Shown here: piece by piece, positions 26,136-35,172 of the stretch
How the letters are laid out: every line of letters starts with the position of its first letter
Numbering within the stretch: position 1 is the stretch's first letter
Virus record (IMG/VR): IMGVR_UViG_3300001533_000775
Location: 1-49,901 of that record
Source of the DNA: a virus
DNA: 49,901 nucleotides
Strand: one strand, 5' to 3'
Notes under the pieces: generated by a model
The model's database searches: none
The model's input: the letters and a program-made list of their open reading frames with translations, nothing else
Told to the model about the DNA's origin: nothing
Position numbers and translations under genes: made by a program

Positions 26136-27986
26136 TTGGCGAAGAACACACACCTAACTCATATCGAAGATCTTCTGGTTGACAACGGTTCAGCCGGGGG
26201 GTTCAAGGCAATTGAATATCTTTCGAGCATTGTAGACATGCTTGCGGGACAGACTTCGGGTCCGCTTGGAATGCAGGCAAAGTTCGACGGTGCGCCAGCG
26301 ATTATCTGTGGGATCCACCCGGAGACAAAGAGATTTTTCGTTGGTACTAAAAGTGTGTTCAACAAGACTCCGAAAGTGAATTATACCGATGCAGACATTC
26401 AGCGCAATCACTCTGGCGGTCTGGTGGACATACTCAAAGTCTGTCTTGCTCATTTGCCGAAACTGGGTATCAAGACTATTCTACAGGGTGACTTGGCATT
26501 CATTCAAAGCCAACTCCAATCCAAAACCATTGACGGTAAGGGATACACCACCTTTCAACCGAATACGATCCTCTACGCGATCCCGGCAGGTTCGGATCTT
26601 GACAAAACGATCCGTAAAGCCAAGATGGGCATCATGTTTCATACGGAATACAAGGGTCCGTCCATTCAAGAACTGACCGCATCGTTCAATCCGAATATGA
26701 AAAGTTTGAAGCCGACCAAAGATGTCTGGTTCAAGCGAACCAATTTCACTGTCGCCGATGCGGTCACACTCAATGCTAAAGAAACCCAGCATATGCGTGA
26801 CGCAATCACTTCCCTTGCAAGGGGTGTTCAGAATCACAAGAAATTTCTGGACTTCATTGCCAAGGATAAAGAACTGGGTCGGTGGCTCAATCAGTATTTC
26901 AACCGTGAAGTCCGACAAAACGCTATTGGTCAGATGTCGGCAAAACGATTCCATGACTATGTTCAGAGCGAACTGCAACTCAAGAGCGGTAAACTGAAAA
27001 CCCGTGAGGGTCAGGAAAAACGACGAGCCGAAGATGAACAGTTTTTGTCGTTGTATGCCGATCAGGGGTTCCAGAAGTCTCTCGATGAAGTTCTAACTTT
27101 GCATCAGATGTTTGGACAAGTCAAAAGAAGAATCGTTCGAAAGTTAGAATCTATCAATGACATGCCGATGTTTGTTGCTGACAAAGACGGCTATCGTGTT
27201 ACCGCCCCCGAGGGGTTTGTCGCCATTGATAATGTAACCAATGATGCAGTGAAACTTGTAGACCGCCTTGAATTCAGCCGGAACAACTTTTTAGCAGCGA
27301 AGAATTGGGTCAAGGAAAATCAAACTCTCTCTACCGAAAGCGAGCATATGAAGTCACTCAAAAAATTCTTGTCCGAGGACATGACCCTCAAGAAAGCCAA
27401 GAGAACTAAATCACCCCGATCATCCACTCCAGTTATTGCATACGATCTAGTCTTTGATGGTTCAAAGTTTGGGTTCATGGAGTTTACCCCACCCCGGAAA
27501 GGTAAAAACCCTCACGGGTCTTGGTACATTGGTGTCTATCCGTTCGATGCTTCCAAAGGCACAAGCATCGGCGGGAGAACATATGGCACAAACACATCAA
27601 ACTCCCCGGATCCAACGGATGGTCTGCGTGCAATGTTTCAATATCTAAAGACTCGAAAAGACATGCAAAAAATCCTAGATCAAGACTGGGGTATAGACCT
27701 GTCTGATTTGGCTCCGAAGAAAGCCAAGATCCAAGAGGATAATCTATCCGAAGTTACCGCCAAGAAGAAAGTCCGAATGCTGGGTGGAAAGCGAGTCATC
27801 CAATGGCGTTGCCCGTCTGGATATGACAAGCAGGGTAAGAACTGCAAGAAGCGTTCTGGTGCAGATGCATTGAAACGAAAAAGATCCGCTAAGATTGGCG
27901 CAAGAAAACGCAAGGCAACCAAAGCACAAGCAAACCTAAAGCGTCAACGATCCATGAAGCGTCGTCGAAGTATGAATATCAGGTAA
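26136..27986 (+). CDS. DUF6267-like protein with nucleotidyltransferase-like KxDG motif (616 aa)
   Basis: TTG start behind GGAG. The N-terminal domain has MQAKFDGAPAIICG (K49-x-DG) as in motif I of the covalent ligase/capping nucleotidyltransferase superfamily. It is followed by ILQGDLAFIQ (about 116-124, motif III-like) and GIMFH (about 165-169, motif IIIa/IV-like). At residue 405 an internal methionine starts MKSLKKFLSED, identical in style to the start of the next gene, so the C-terminal 212 residues look like a fused second head protein. The tail is very basic. Homologues of this domain occur in T4-like phages as uncharacterised proteins. Probably virion-internal. Confidence 0.75.
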   Translation: MAKNTHLTHIEDLLVDNGSAGGFKAIEYLSSIVDMLAGQTSGPLGMQAKFDGAPAIICGIHPETKRFFVGTKSVFNKTPKVNYTDADIQRNHSGGLVDILKVCLAHLPKLGIKTILQGDLAFIQSQLQSKTIDGKGYTTFQPNTILYAIPAGSDLDKTIRKAKMGIMFHTEYKGPSIQELTASFNPNMKSLKPTKDVWFKRTNFTVADAVTLNAKETQHMRDAITSLARGVQNHKKFLDFIAKDKELGRWLNQYFNREVRQNAIGQMSAKRFHDYVQSELQLKSGKLKTREGQEKRRAEDEQFLSLYADQGFQKSLDEVLTLHQMFGQVKRRIVRKLESINDMPMFVADKDGYRVTAPEGFVAIDNVTNDAVKLVDRLEFSRNNFLAAKNWVKENQTLSTESEHMKSLKKFLSEDMTLKKAKRTKSPRSSTPVIAYDLVFDGSKFGFMEFTPPRKGKNPHGSWYIGVYPFDASKGTSIGGRTYGTNTSNSPDPTDGLRAMFQYLKTRKDMQKILDQDWGIDLSDLAPKKAKIQEDNLSEVTAKKKVRMLGGKRVIQWRCPSGYDKQGKNCKKRSGADALKRKRSAKIGARKRKATKAQANLKRQRSMKRRRSMNIR

Positions 27987-27987
27987 A

Positions 27988-29055
27988 ATGAAGTCCCTCA
28001 AAGAGTTTCTAAGTGAAGATGTTACACAAGTTCACGGACACAACTCCGTCATCGGTAACATTTTATCGAGAACTGTCCTGATCCCGATTTCAGATTCCAC
28101 TCTCAACGCAATTGCTTTCAACCCACCCGAAGTCGTTGGGTATCATGTTTTCACACCGACGACAATCGACAGGTTGATGAGTCTTGAGGGGAGTAAGAAA
28201 TCCATATCAACCTTTTTGAATTTCCCCGGTCAATTCGATGTGGAGACTGGAATCGAAGGCGGTGGTGGCGCAGTTGCTATTGTCAGAGGAAAGCCCGTTC
28301 TGTCTGCCCACACCGATGCATACACTGTTGTAGACAGCAACGGTCGCCGGTGGGTTGAGGTCGGATTCCTAGTTAACCAACTGGCTAAAGGAACGGTTAT
28401 CAGTCTGTTGAAATCACAGGTCCAAAGAGGGTGGATCAAAGAGTTTGACCTCGCCAAATTCAAAGAATCGAAAGACTTCATCACCAAGAAATCATCCGAA
28501 GCGTTGCACACCGCATGCGAAAAAGCAGGAATCTTTCGAATGGCAGGTGTATTGTCCGATGATTGGTGGGCAAGGAACGGTATGAGAGTTCCGTTTGAGG
28601 ACTTCCAAAGAAAAGGTCATACCCTACAGAGATCCGCCGTGACCACGACCATTCATGCCATTGTGGATAAGTCTCAAGATATTGTTACAAACAAACAGAG
28701 ACAGGTTTTTATCAAGACCTACATGGACGAAATCAACAAAATTATGTCTCGATACAAGAGGCAAATGCGAATCCTCTTGTTCCCTGTCATGTATTCAACC
28801 AGCATGATGCCGACAATGCACAGGGTCGATGAAACTGTTGTCCATTCGATCAAGATCGAGGGTGTCACTATGATCATGGACGAGAATAATAAGGATCGAG
28901 ATCGACCGAAAGAGAAAATCAAGGCGCTTGAAAAACACTCCAATAAATACTCTCTCAACATCTTCTACTACGAATCTTATCGCAGTGAGGAAGGGTATGA
29001 GAAGATGAAGCGACATGCTCAATCTTTGGCAAGAAGTATCAGGGGGCAAGGATGA
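27988..29055 (+). CDS. Putative internal head protein (355 aa)
   Basis: One base after the previous stop. N-terminus MKSLKEFLSEDVTQVHG matches the style of a T4 capsid-targeting sequence, with a possible prohead-protease site after LSE. It contains TPTTIDRLMSLEGSKKSIST and a GGGGAVAIVRGKPVL strand and VVDSNGRRW, elements that I associate with a conserved but uncharacterised protein of T4-like phages. The C-terminal part is charged and helical. ATGA overlap with the next gene. Confidence 0.75.
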   Translation: MKSLKEFLSEDVTQVHGHNSVIGNILSRTVLIPISDSTLNAIAFNPPEVVGYHVFTPTTIDRLMSLEGSKKSISTFLNFPGQFDVETGIEGGGGAVAIVRGKPVLSAHTDAYTVVDSNGRRWVEVGFLVNQLAKGTVISLLKSQVQRGWIKEFDLAKFKESKDFITKKSSEALHTACEKAGIFRMAGVLSDDWWARNGMRVPFEDFQRKGHTLQRSAVTTTIHAIVDKSQDIVTNKQRQVFIKTYMDEINKIMSRYKRQMRILLFPVMYSTSMMPTMHRVDETVVHSIKIEGVTMIMDENNKDRDRPKEKIKALEKHSNKYSLNIFYYESYRSEEGYEKMKRHAQSLARSIRGQG

Positions 29056-29609
29056 AACTGTCGCTCAAGGAATATATGCAGGACCGTGGGATCGTGTTTG
29101 CCTTTGGACGCATGAACCCTATCACTTCGGGTCACGAAGAACTGGTAAAGGGTCTTGCCAAAGCCGCTAAGAAATACAAAGCCGACGCGGTTCTCTATCT
29201 GAGTCCGAGTCACGATCCGCAGAAAAACCCGCTCAAGTTTTTGGACAAGGTGAAGTTTGCCAAGGCTGCCTTTCCCCAAGTCCGGGTCTCTGATAACCCC
29301 ATGGTCAAGAATCCATATCAGGCGATCCTTGATGCAATCGACGATGGTTACAAGAGGATTTATATGGCAGCGGGTGAAGATCGAATCAGTAGTTTTGAAA
29401 CAATGATTCGAAGAATTCTAAAGGATTTTCCCGATGTCGAAATCAAAGTAATCGACACAGGTGATCGCACTCCGGGAATCTCTGGAACCGCGATGCGAAA
29501 TCTGGTAAAAGCGGGAGACCTAAATACCTTTACTACCAAACTCCCCAAGATGCTTCAACCAATGGCGAGACAAGTTTTCGATAAGGTCAAAAAAGGATTA
29601 CGAGCATGA
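29052..29609 (+). CDS. Cytidylyltransferase/NMNAT-like nucleotidyltransferase (185 aa)
   Basis: After an N-terminal MKLSLKEYMQDRG comes VFAFGRMNPITSGHEELVKG, the HxGH-type loop (here TSGH) of the nucleotidylyltransferase superfamily. It is followed by AAGEDRISSFE and PGISGTAMRNLV (the ISxTxxR motif). The enzyme would transfer a nucleotidyl group, as NMN adenylyltransferase does in NAD synthesis. Length is near that of small NMNATs. T4-like phages often carry such a gene in the head-gene cluster. The LKEYMQ start suggests packaging. ATGA overlaps on both sides. Confidence 0.85.
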   Translation: MKLSLKEYMQDRGIVFAFGRMNPITSGHEELVKGLAKAAKKYKADAVLYLSPSHDPQKNPLKFLDKVKFAKAAFPQVRVSDNPMVKNPYQAILDAIDDGYKRIYMAAGEDRISSFETMIRRILKDFPDVEIKVIDTGDRTPGISGTAMRNLVKAGDLNTFTTKLPKMLQPMARQVFDKVKKGLRA

Positions 29610-30958
29610 AAAACTTCAAATCACTACGCAACCAACTCTGGGAAAATTCGAACAGCAGTTCGGGTTTTGTTGGTAACATTCGCCCGCGTGGTGGCGTAGA
29701 GTCTGCGAAACAACTTGCGGAACGAGCAGGCATTTTGGGAGAAATGGCAAGCGTCGTCGATATCTACGAATCACGAATTGCACATGCTCTCATTGAAAAC
29801 AAACAACTCTCAGAGGGTGTTTTTGACCGGGACATTCTCAAGGCAATCTTTGTCATTGGTGGATCCGGATCGGGTAAGTCATTCATTTCACAGAGCATGT
29901 TTGCCGGTCGAAACCTCAAGACAGTCAACCCGGATGAACCCTTTGAGCGATTTGCCAAGCAACAGAAACTTGATCTGGGTGATCCGAAAATCATGCAGTC
30001 GGATTATGTCCAGAATGTTCTTCGCCCTAGGGCAAAGAGACTGACCGACACCCGCTATCAGCATTACATTGAGAACCGTTTGGGTTTGATCATTGACGGA
30101 ACCGGCAAAGATGCGAAGAAAATTCTCGATCAGAAAAAGGCACTTGAATCCATTGGATACGACACCTACATGGTATTCGTCAATATTTCACTTGAACAGG
30201 CGTTGAAGAATAACAAAAGCCGTGGTCGAGCGGTCCCCGAAAACATTGTCCGGGATGCACACGATTCAGTGGGCAAAAACTTGCCACTGTTCAAGGCAGC
30301 GTTCGGTCGCGGGTTTGTTACTGTAGAGAACGATAGGATGGTTGAACCCGAAGTGTTCGAAAAGTCGATCAAGGTTCAGTTGATCCGTATTGCCTATAAG
30401 ATTATGTCTAAATCAATCAAAAACCCGGTTGGTCGCCAGTGGGTGGATGTTATGTCTGGGGCAGCAAAGCAACTGGTCAAAATCAAGACCGCCGCAACAA
30501 ATCGTAAAGAAAGAGACCCATCTCAGCGTTTCAAACTGTCAGCATTTTCGGAAAGTAGTGCAGAAAAACCGCATGCAATTCAACTTGCTGAGTCTCAGTC
30601 CATCTCTCTTGAAACGGCGGCAATGAGTCTCTATCAGGGTGTAATCTGCGGTGATAGTGTAAAACATGCCTACCGCAAGTTGACGGAAAACCTGAATCAC
30701 TATCGACCAAACTATACCGTCTCCGAACAATATGAGAACCAATTGCAGGATGGGTTGATCAGTGAATACCGCACACGCGGCGTTTTGTTTGCCATTGCCC
30801 GAACAAACGCGGGTGGCTTTGTTGTCCAGCGTGACAAAATCCGTGTATTTGTCGAATGTGTTGGTAACAATATCTTCGAAGTAACCCCCCTAACTAAGAG
30901 TGGTGATCCGATTCGTGGTTCGTATACCACTATCTCTGAAACCCTCAAGTCTCTCTAA
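29606..30958 (+). CDS. Zeta-toxin-like P-loop kinase, putative head protein (450 aa)
   Basis: Begins MKNFKSLRNQLWEN, a targeting-like peptide. Near residue 68 lies KQLSEG, a possible prohead-protease site. The kinase domain starts at IFVIGGSGSGKSF (Walker A, 85-92), followed by VNPDEPFERF and LIIDGTGKDAKKI, and a SRGRAVPENIVRDAHDSVGK lid region, as in zeta toxins and related small-molecule kinases. Zeta toxins phosphorylate UDP-N-acetylglucosamine, but the substrate here is unknown. The C-terminal 150 residues are unassigned. Packaging with the DNA is inferred. Confidence 0.75.
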   Translation: MKNFKSLRNQLWENSNSSSGFVGNIRPRGGVESAKQLAERAGILGEMASVVDIYESRIAHALIENKQLSEGVFDRDILKAIFVIGGSGSGKSFISQSMFAGRNLKTVNPDEPFERFAKQQKLDLGDPKIMQSDYVQNVLRPRAKRLTDTRYQHYIENRLGLIIDGTGKDAKKILDQKKALESIGYDTYMVFVNISLEQALKNNKSRGRAVPENIVRDAHDSVGKNLPLFKAAFGRGFVTVENDRMVEPEVFEKSIKVQLIRIAYKIMSKSIKNPVGRQWVDVMSGAAKQLVKIKTAATNRKERDPSQRFKLSAFSESSAEKPHAIQLAESQSISLETAAMSLYQGVICGDSVKHAYRKLTENLNHYRPNYTVSEQYENQLQDGLISEYRTRGVLFAIARTNAGGFVVQRDKIRVFVECVGNNIFEVTPLTKSGDPIRGSYTTISETLKSL

Positions 30959-30969
30959 GGATCCTGCCC

Positions 30970-32049
30970 ATGAGCCGAATCAACGAATCCATCAAGGTCA
31001 AAGATGTCATGAATCACCTAACCGGGCTGATGATGAATGGTCATAAACTTGAGAAGTCTCGGATGAGCAATATCAAGATAAAGAATCAACATGATAACTC
31101 CAATGAACTGACGATCACTCTTGACTACGATCATCCGACAAGCCCATACAAGAGTACCTCGTATACATTCACGATGCCATTCAAAAACGGGAAGATCACT
31201 GGAACCCGAACCCGAAATGCCTTGAGTCAAGGAATAAAGAAGATGAATGAATCTTTCAACCCACATGTTGCCAGAACCCTTGAGAAGATGATCGGTAAGT
31301 CTGACTATTCGAAGATCACCAACGGTTTGCGCAACATGGCGATGGGGACTATGATCGACGATAAATTCAAAGACTTCAAGTTTGCCGTCCGTGTATCCAA
31401 GAGTGTTCCAACTGCTGATTACAATCAGGGTCTTGTTCAGATCAGCAATCGTCACCTGAACCCGCGTGATAGGGAAAATGCGATTACCATTGAAGTTGAA
31501 ATTCGAGAAATCAGCGGGATCCCAGAGTTTCGGGCTGTCACTATGGGCGTTGATTCTAAGATCGTTCAGAGTTCATATGAGCGTAAACCAGAAAACGCTT
31601 TGCGAAGCCTACAAAGACAACTTCCCAAGAACAAAGGAACTGCCTACATGGTTGAGGCAATTAAGACGCAAGCCCCATCCGGCGACCTAAAGAAAATGCT
31701 CGATGAGTATGGTTTGATGTCCACCTACCGGTCATACCGCCGAGGAACTTTCAAGACTTTGGCGGACAAGGGAGAGTTTGCCGCTATCGTCCTAGAGATT
31801 GAATACTTCAACGGGCAAGCCCCGGATGATATCACTAGTGTTGGTCTGAACATTGTCGGAAAGACTGGTATGCGGTCTGCGAAGTATCGAAACACCTTGA
31901 AGTTCAACAAGGTCGGTGAAAAGGCAATCCATAAGTGGCAAACCACACATCGTCCATTTGTTTCGTCTCCACACGCACCGGAACCGAAAGCCGGAACCGC
32001 GTATCGTGAGTTGATTGTTCTGGCAATCGCCAATGGGGAACAATCGTGA
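30970..32049 (+). CDS. Hypothetical protein of the head-gene cluster (359 aa)
   Basis: Starts MSRINESIKVKDVMNHLTGL. Mixed alpha/beta, basic, no Cys cluster or membrane segment. Contains a beta-hairpin-rich first third (NELTITLDYDHPTSPYKSTS). I recognise no domain. Same-strand spacing and composition fit the neighbouring virion genes. Confidence 0.7.
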   Translation: MSRINESIKVKDVMNHLTGLMMNGHKLEKSRMSNIKIKNQHDNSNELTITLDYDHPTSPYKSTSYTFTMPFKNGKITGTRTRNALSQGIKKMNESFNPHVARTLEKMIGKSDYSKITNGLRNMAMGTMIDDKFKDFKFAVRVSKSVPTADYNQGLVQISNRHLNPRDRENAITIEVEIREISGIPEFRAVTMGVDSKIVQSSYERKPENALRSLQRQLPKNKGTAYMVEAIKTQAPSGDLKKMLDEYGLMSTYRSYRRGTFKTLADKGEFAAIVLEIEYFNGQAPDDITSVGLNIVGKTGMRSAKYRNTLKFNKVGEKAIHKWQTTHRPFVSSPHAPEPKAGTAYRELIVLAIANGEQS

Positions 32050-32074
32050 TATGCAACAGCGGAAGTAATAAACT

Positions 32075-34951
32075 ATGCCAAAAGATAAAGAGTCTGGATT
32101 GCCTAAGAAGTATGTCTCTGGGCTGTCCGACAAGGAAGCCAAAGAGAAAGCCAAGGATATTGAGCGTCGGATGAAACTTCCCAAAGATCACCCAGATGCT
32201 TACAATCCAGTCGATGATGTCAAGGATGGGTCGAAGACTAAGACTTCGAAGCACACAAAGAAATACCACGATATGTTCAAAGAAGAAAAAATCAAAGGTC
32301 TAGTAAACAAGTCGAAAGAGACTGGTGTTCCATATTCCATCCTCAAGCAGGTCTATGATCGGGGTATGGAAGCGTGGCGTTCTGGTCACCGCCCCGGCGC
32401 AACCCAACAGCAGTGGGCATACGCAAGAGTGAATTCATTCCTAACTGGTGGTAAGACCCAAAAGACCACCGATGCCGACCTTTGGAAGCAAGCCAAGAAG
32501 CATATCAAGGAAGCCAAGAATCCAAACGAAGTCATAGCGGGTCATCTTGCCAAGGTGACTTACGGGACAATTACTGGCAAGTCATCCAAGGTCAACGGGT
32601 TTGAGATTGACTTCGGGAATGGTCCAAAGAATGCCAAGAGTGCGACAAACGCTGTCAGCAAACTCATGGCAAAGTGGGGGTTTGAAAAGACAGACCTAAC
32701 AATTCCCGGTATCAAGATTGTAGCCGCATGGCACAACTCCCGCGTGGATGCATGGGTTTGGATCTTCGGCAATTCGGTATTCTACCAGATTGGAACACCG
32801 ACCGTGGGAAGAAAACTGAATGAATCTCGATTCAACCCCCGGTTCGATGTGACCGAAAAGCAATTTGACAAGGCATATGCGATTGCCCGAAATGCTCCGG
32901 TTATGACTCACACCAAATATCCGGGTGGTCAAAAGGGGCACTCTGCATATGTTCGGGATAAGAGGGCATATTACAAAAAGCATGCCCCAAAGGTTCCGGA
33001 GAAGAAATTCAATGCTCTGTTTCATGACCAAGATTCTGTAACATTCAAGGGTCAGAAGTACCCCCTTAGAACGGGAATGGATGAACATGATTATGTGACC
33101 GATCTGATCCTACATTACCAGTATGGCAAGAATCTCAAAGAATCTATGACTATTAGAGCAAAACCCCTAACCCTCAAAGAGTTCATGGGTAATCGTCTCG
33201 ATGAGACAAAAATCACTGCTGCGGACTGGGAGAACTTCATCACTGTTGCGTTCAATGGTGGTCCAGAAAAAGATAAGACTACTCCGATCAAGAGCATGGA
33301 TGCTTATAACGCTGCATTGCCGACTCTCCAAAAGATCGTTCAGACTTTGAGGGCTGCGGGTTTTGAAGGTAAGATGATCCAGACCGGTAGCGCAAAGGGT
33401 AAACTACACCCCAACTGGAAAGCCAAAGACCAGACCCCAAAGGCGGATATGGTAATTGGTCGCAACGGAATCTCTCTCAAGAAAAAGGGTGGTTCTCAGT
33501 TGATGTCGGCTAAGAAAGACGAGACTCTTTCAACTTTCATGGCAGCGATTGAAATGATGGATGAGACTTCGGCGGCACCCGCCCTCAAGTTGGCAGCAAA
33601 CCTTGCAAAACTGATGCAGGAATTTGCTGTTCCAAAGAACCTTGGTACAATCGGTGATTTCACCCAGCGTGTCAAAGCCGGTGACTCTAAGCGTGGAGCC
33701 GATGCGAAACTTGCCCAAGACTACCTTGACAAAACCGCTTGGTTTAAGACTATGACGACCGAGATGCGTAAGTTCTTTGACAACAATGACGAGTTCCGAA
33801 CATTCTTTGTCTATGAAGCCGCAACCGGTGTATACAAGTTCAAGCCGGATGCCATGGCATCCGCAAACTACATTGTCTCTTTCAATGAGTCAGGTAAGGC
33901 AGATGTTCACAAAATCTCAAACGGGTTTGCTCGCCCCGGTCCCTACATTTCAACTCTGGCAAGCACCGTCAAAGTCCGTATCTCATGGAAGACCCACAGC
34001 AGCAAGTCTCAAAAGACATTCCCCTCATTCAGAGCGGATATCAAAGACAGCATGGATGATATTCCTACATTCCAGTCGATGTTTGCCGAGCATTTTTCGA
34101 ACACCAACTTGACAGAGGGCATCATGGCGGATATGATTGGCAAAGTCAAGTCATTCTTCACCAAAGTTGCAGCGAAAGTCATGCAGATTGCAAAGAAAGG
34201 TCTCATGGCTATCCTCCGATTCTTTGGAATCATGCCTGACAAGATCTCGATGTCAAGTGTGATGATTGAATCTATCGAGCGCAAAAAGAGAAAAAGAGTA
34301 ATGGACACTTGCGAGAAATACACACCGAAGCAGTTGGCTGACCTTGAGAAATTTGGGGACAGACTTCTACAGAAATACGGCATTGATATTGAGTTTACTC
34401 GACACTTCGGGGACCGTATGTCCGATCCTCGCAACAAGCCGTGTATCAAGTCAACCGAACTGCAACAATTGTTCAAAAAGATTCAGCGTTCTAGGGGTCG
34501 GGAAATCATCAAGTCTGCGAATTCACAGGCGGTCTTGAATGATCTACAATCCGATCTCAATCTGCCCGTGGTCATTGATGTCAAACCCAACGGCGAATTT
34601 GAAGTAAGGATCAAGACGATTATGCGAAAGAAAGACTTCAAGACTCCAAACAAGAAAATTCAATACGAGTCTCGCAAAGCCAAATACACTGAATTCGCCA
34701 CGCCCGGTGATCGAACCACCGGTGAGAACCGAGCATTGGTTGACTACACAACCATAAGCCCTGCCGGTAAAGAGGTTGCCGTTCAAGCGGTTATCCCACC
34801 GGTGACGGAAAAGCCAGCCGGTGACAAGTATGAACTCAACCGATTCGTCAACCGCTTTACACAGGATATCAAAAAGCAGGGTGGTAAATTCCAAGATGTT
34901 CATATGCCGGGTGACACCGAACACAAGAAATTTTTCCGTGAAAGTAAATAG
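32075..34951 (+). CDS. Multidomain virion protein with DUF5824-like N-terminus (958 aa)
   Basis: N-terminal PKKYVSGLSDKEAKEKAKDI and TGVPYSILKQVYDRGMEAWR with HRPGATQQQWAYARVNSFLT are characteristic of the DUF5824 family of T4-like phages. Near residue 363 an internal LTLKEFMGNRLDET repeats the targeting-like peptide and precedes a domain with TPKADMVIGRNGISLKKKGG, which could be a PD-(D/E)xK nuclease-like D..xLKK core. A C-terminal domain (FTRHFGDRMSDPRNKP, then LNLPVVIDVKPNGEF and TIMRKKDFKT) is shared by other phage proteins of unknown function. It looks like a polyprotein of head modules. It ends in TAG, followed in frame by a cysteine-rich domain. Confidence 0.75.
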   Translation: MPKDKESGLPKKYVSGLSDKEAKEKAKDIERRMKLPKDHPDAYNPVDDVKDGSKTKTSKHTKKYHDMFKEEKIKGLVNKSKETGVPYSILKQVYDRGMEAWRSGHRPGATQQQWAYARVNSFLTGGKTQKTTDADLWKQAKKHIKEAKNPNEVIAGHLAKVTYGTITGKSSKVNGFEIDFGNGPKNAKSATNAVSKLMAKWGFEKTDLTIPGIKIVAAWHNSRVDAWVWIFGNSVFYQIGTPTVGRKLNESRFNPRFDVTEKQFDKAYAIARNAPVMTHTKYPGGQKGHSAYVRDKRAYYKKHAPKVPEKKFNALFHDQDSVTFKGQKYPLRTGMDEHDYVTDLILHYQYGKNLKESMTIRAKPLTLKEFMGNRLDETKITAADWENFITVAFNGGPEKDKTTPIKSMDAYNAALPTLQKIVQTLRAAGFEGKMIQTGSAKGKLHPNWKAKDQTPKADMVIGRNGISLKKKGGSQLMSAKKDETLSTFMAAIEMMDETSAAPALKLAANLAKLMQEFAVPKNLGTIGDFTQRVKAGDSKRGADAKLAQDYLDKTAWFKTMTTEMRKFFDNNDEFRTFFVYEAATGVYKFKPDAMASANYIVSFNESGKADVHKISNGFARPGPYISTLASTVKVRISWKTHSSKSQKTFPSFRADIKDSMDDIPTFQSMFAEHFSNTNLTEGIMADMIGKVKSFFTKVAAKVMQIAKKGLMAILRFFGIMPDKISMSSVMIESIERKKRKRVMDTCEKYTPKQLADLEKFGDRLLQKYGIDIEFTRHFGDRMSDPRNKPCIKSTELQQLFKKIQRSRGREIIKSANSQAVLNDLQSDLNLPVVIDVKPNGEFEVRIKTIMRKKDFKTPNKKIQYESRKAKYTEFATPGDRTTGENRALVDYTTISPAGKEVAVQAVIPPVTEKPAGDKYELNRFVNRFTQDIKKQGGKFQDVHMPGDTEHKKFFRESK

Positions 34952-35116
34952 ACCCCGCCGAACTACCGAAAAGGCGACTATGGATACAGTTGTGGTAACT
35001 GTAACGCATTTGATCCTGTAAAGTCCGTGTGTAAGAAATACGGAGACTTTCCAGTAAGCAGTTCATGGGTTTGTGATACCTATGTTCCCATCACAAAGGG
35101 TGATCGGGAATTCTAA
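34952..35116 (+). other. In-frame cysteine-rich extension after an amber codon
   Basis: The frame of the 958-residue protein continues past TAG (34949-34951) for 54 codons to TAA (35114-35116) without any start codon. It reads TPPNYRKGDYGYSCGNCNAF and then DPVKSVCKKYGDFPVSSSWV CDTYVPI (spaces only break the string). Four Cys (CxxC, then two single Cys) in a GYxCGNCxxFD..xxxCKKY pattern resemble a small metal-binding or Fe-S-like module seen in phage proteins. It may be translated by amber readthrough, or be a relic domain. Confidence 0.55.
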
Positions 35117-35172
35117 CAAACTCTATATACTCACGGAAAACAAAACCCAAACCAAACCTGTAAGGATACCCT

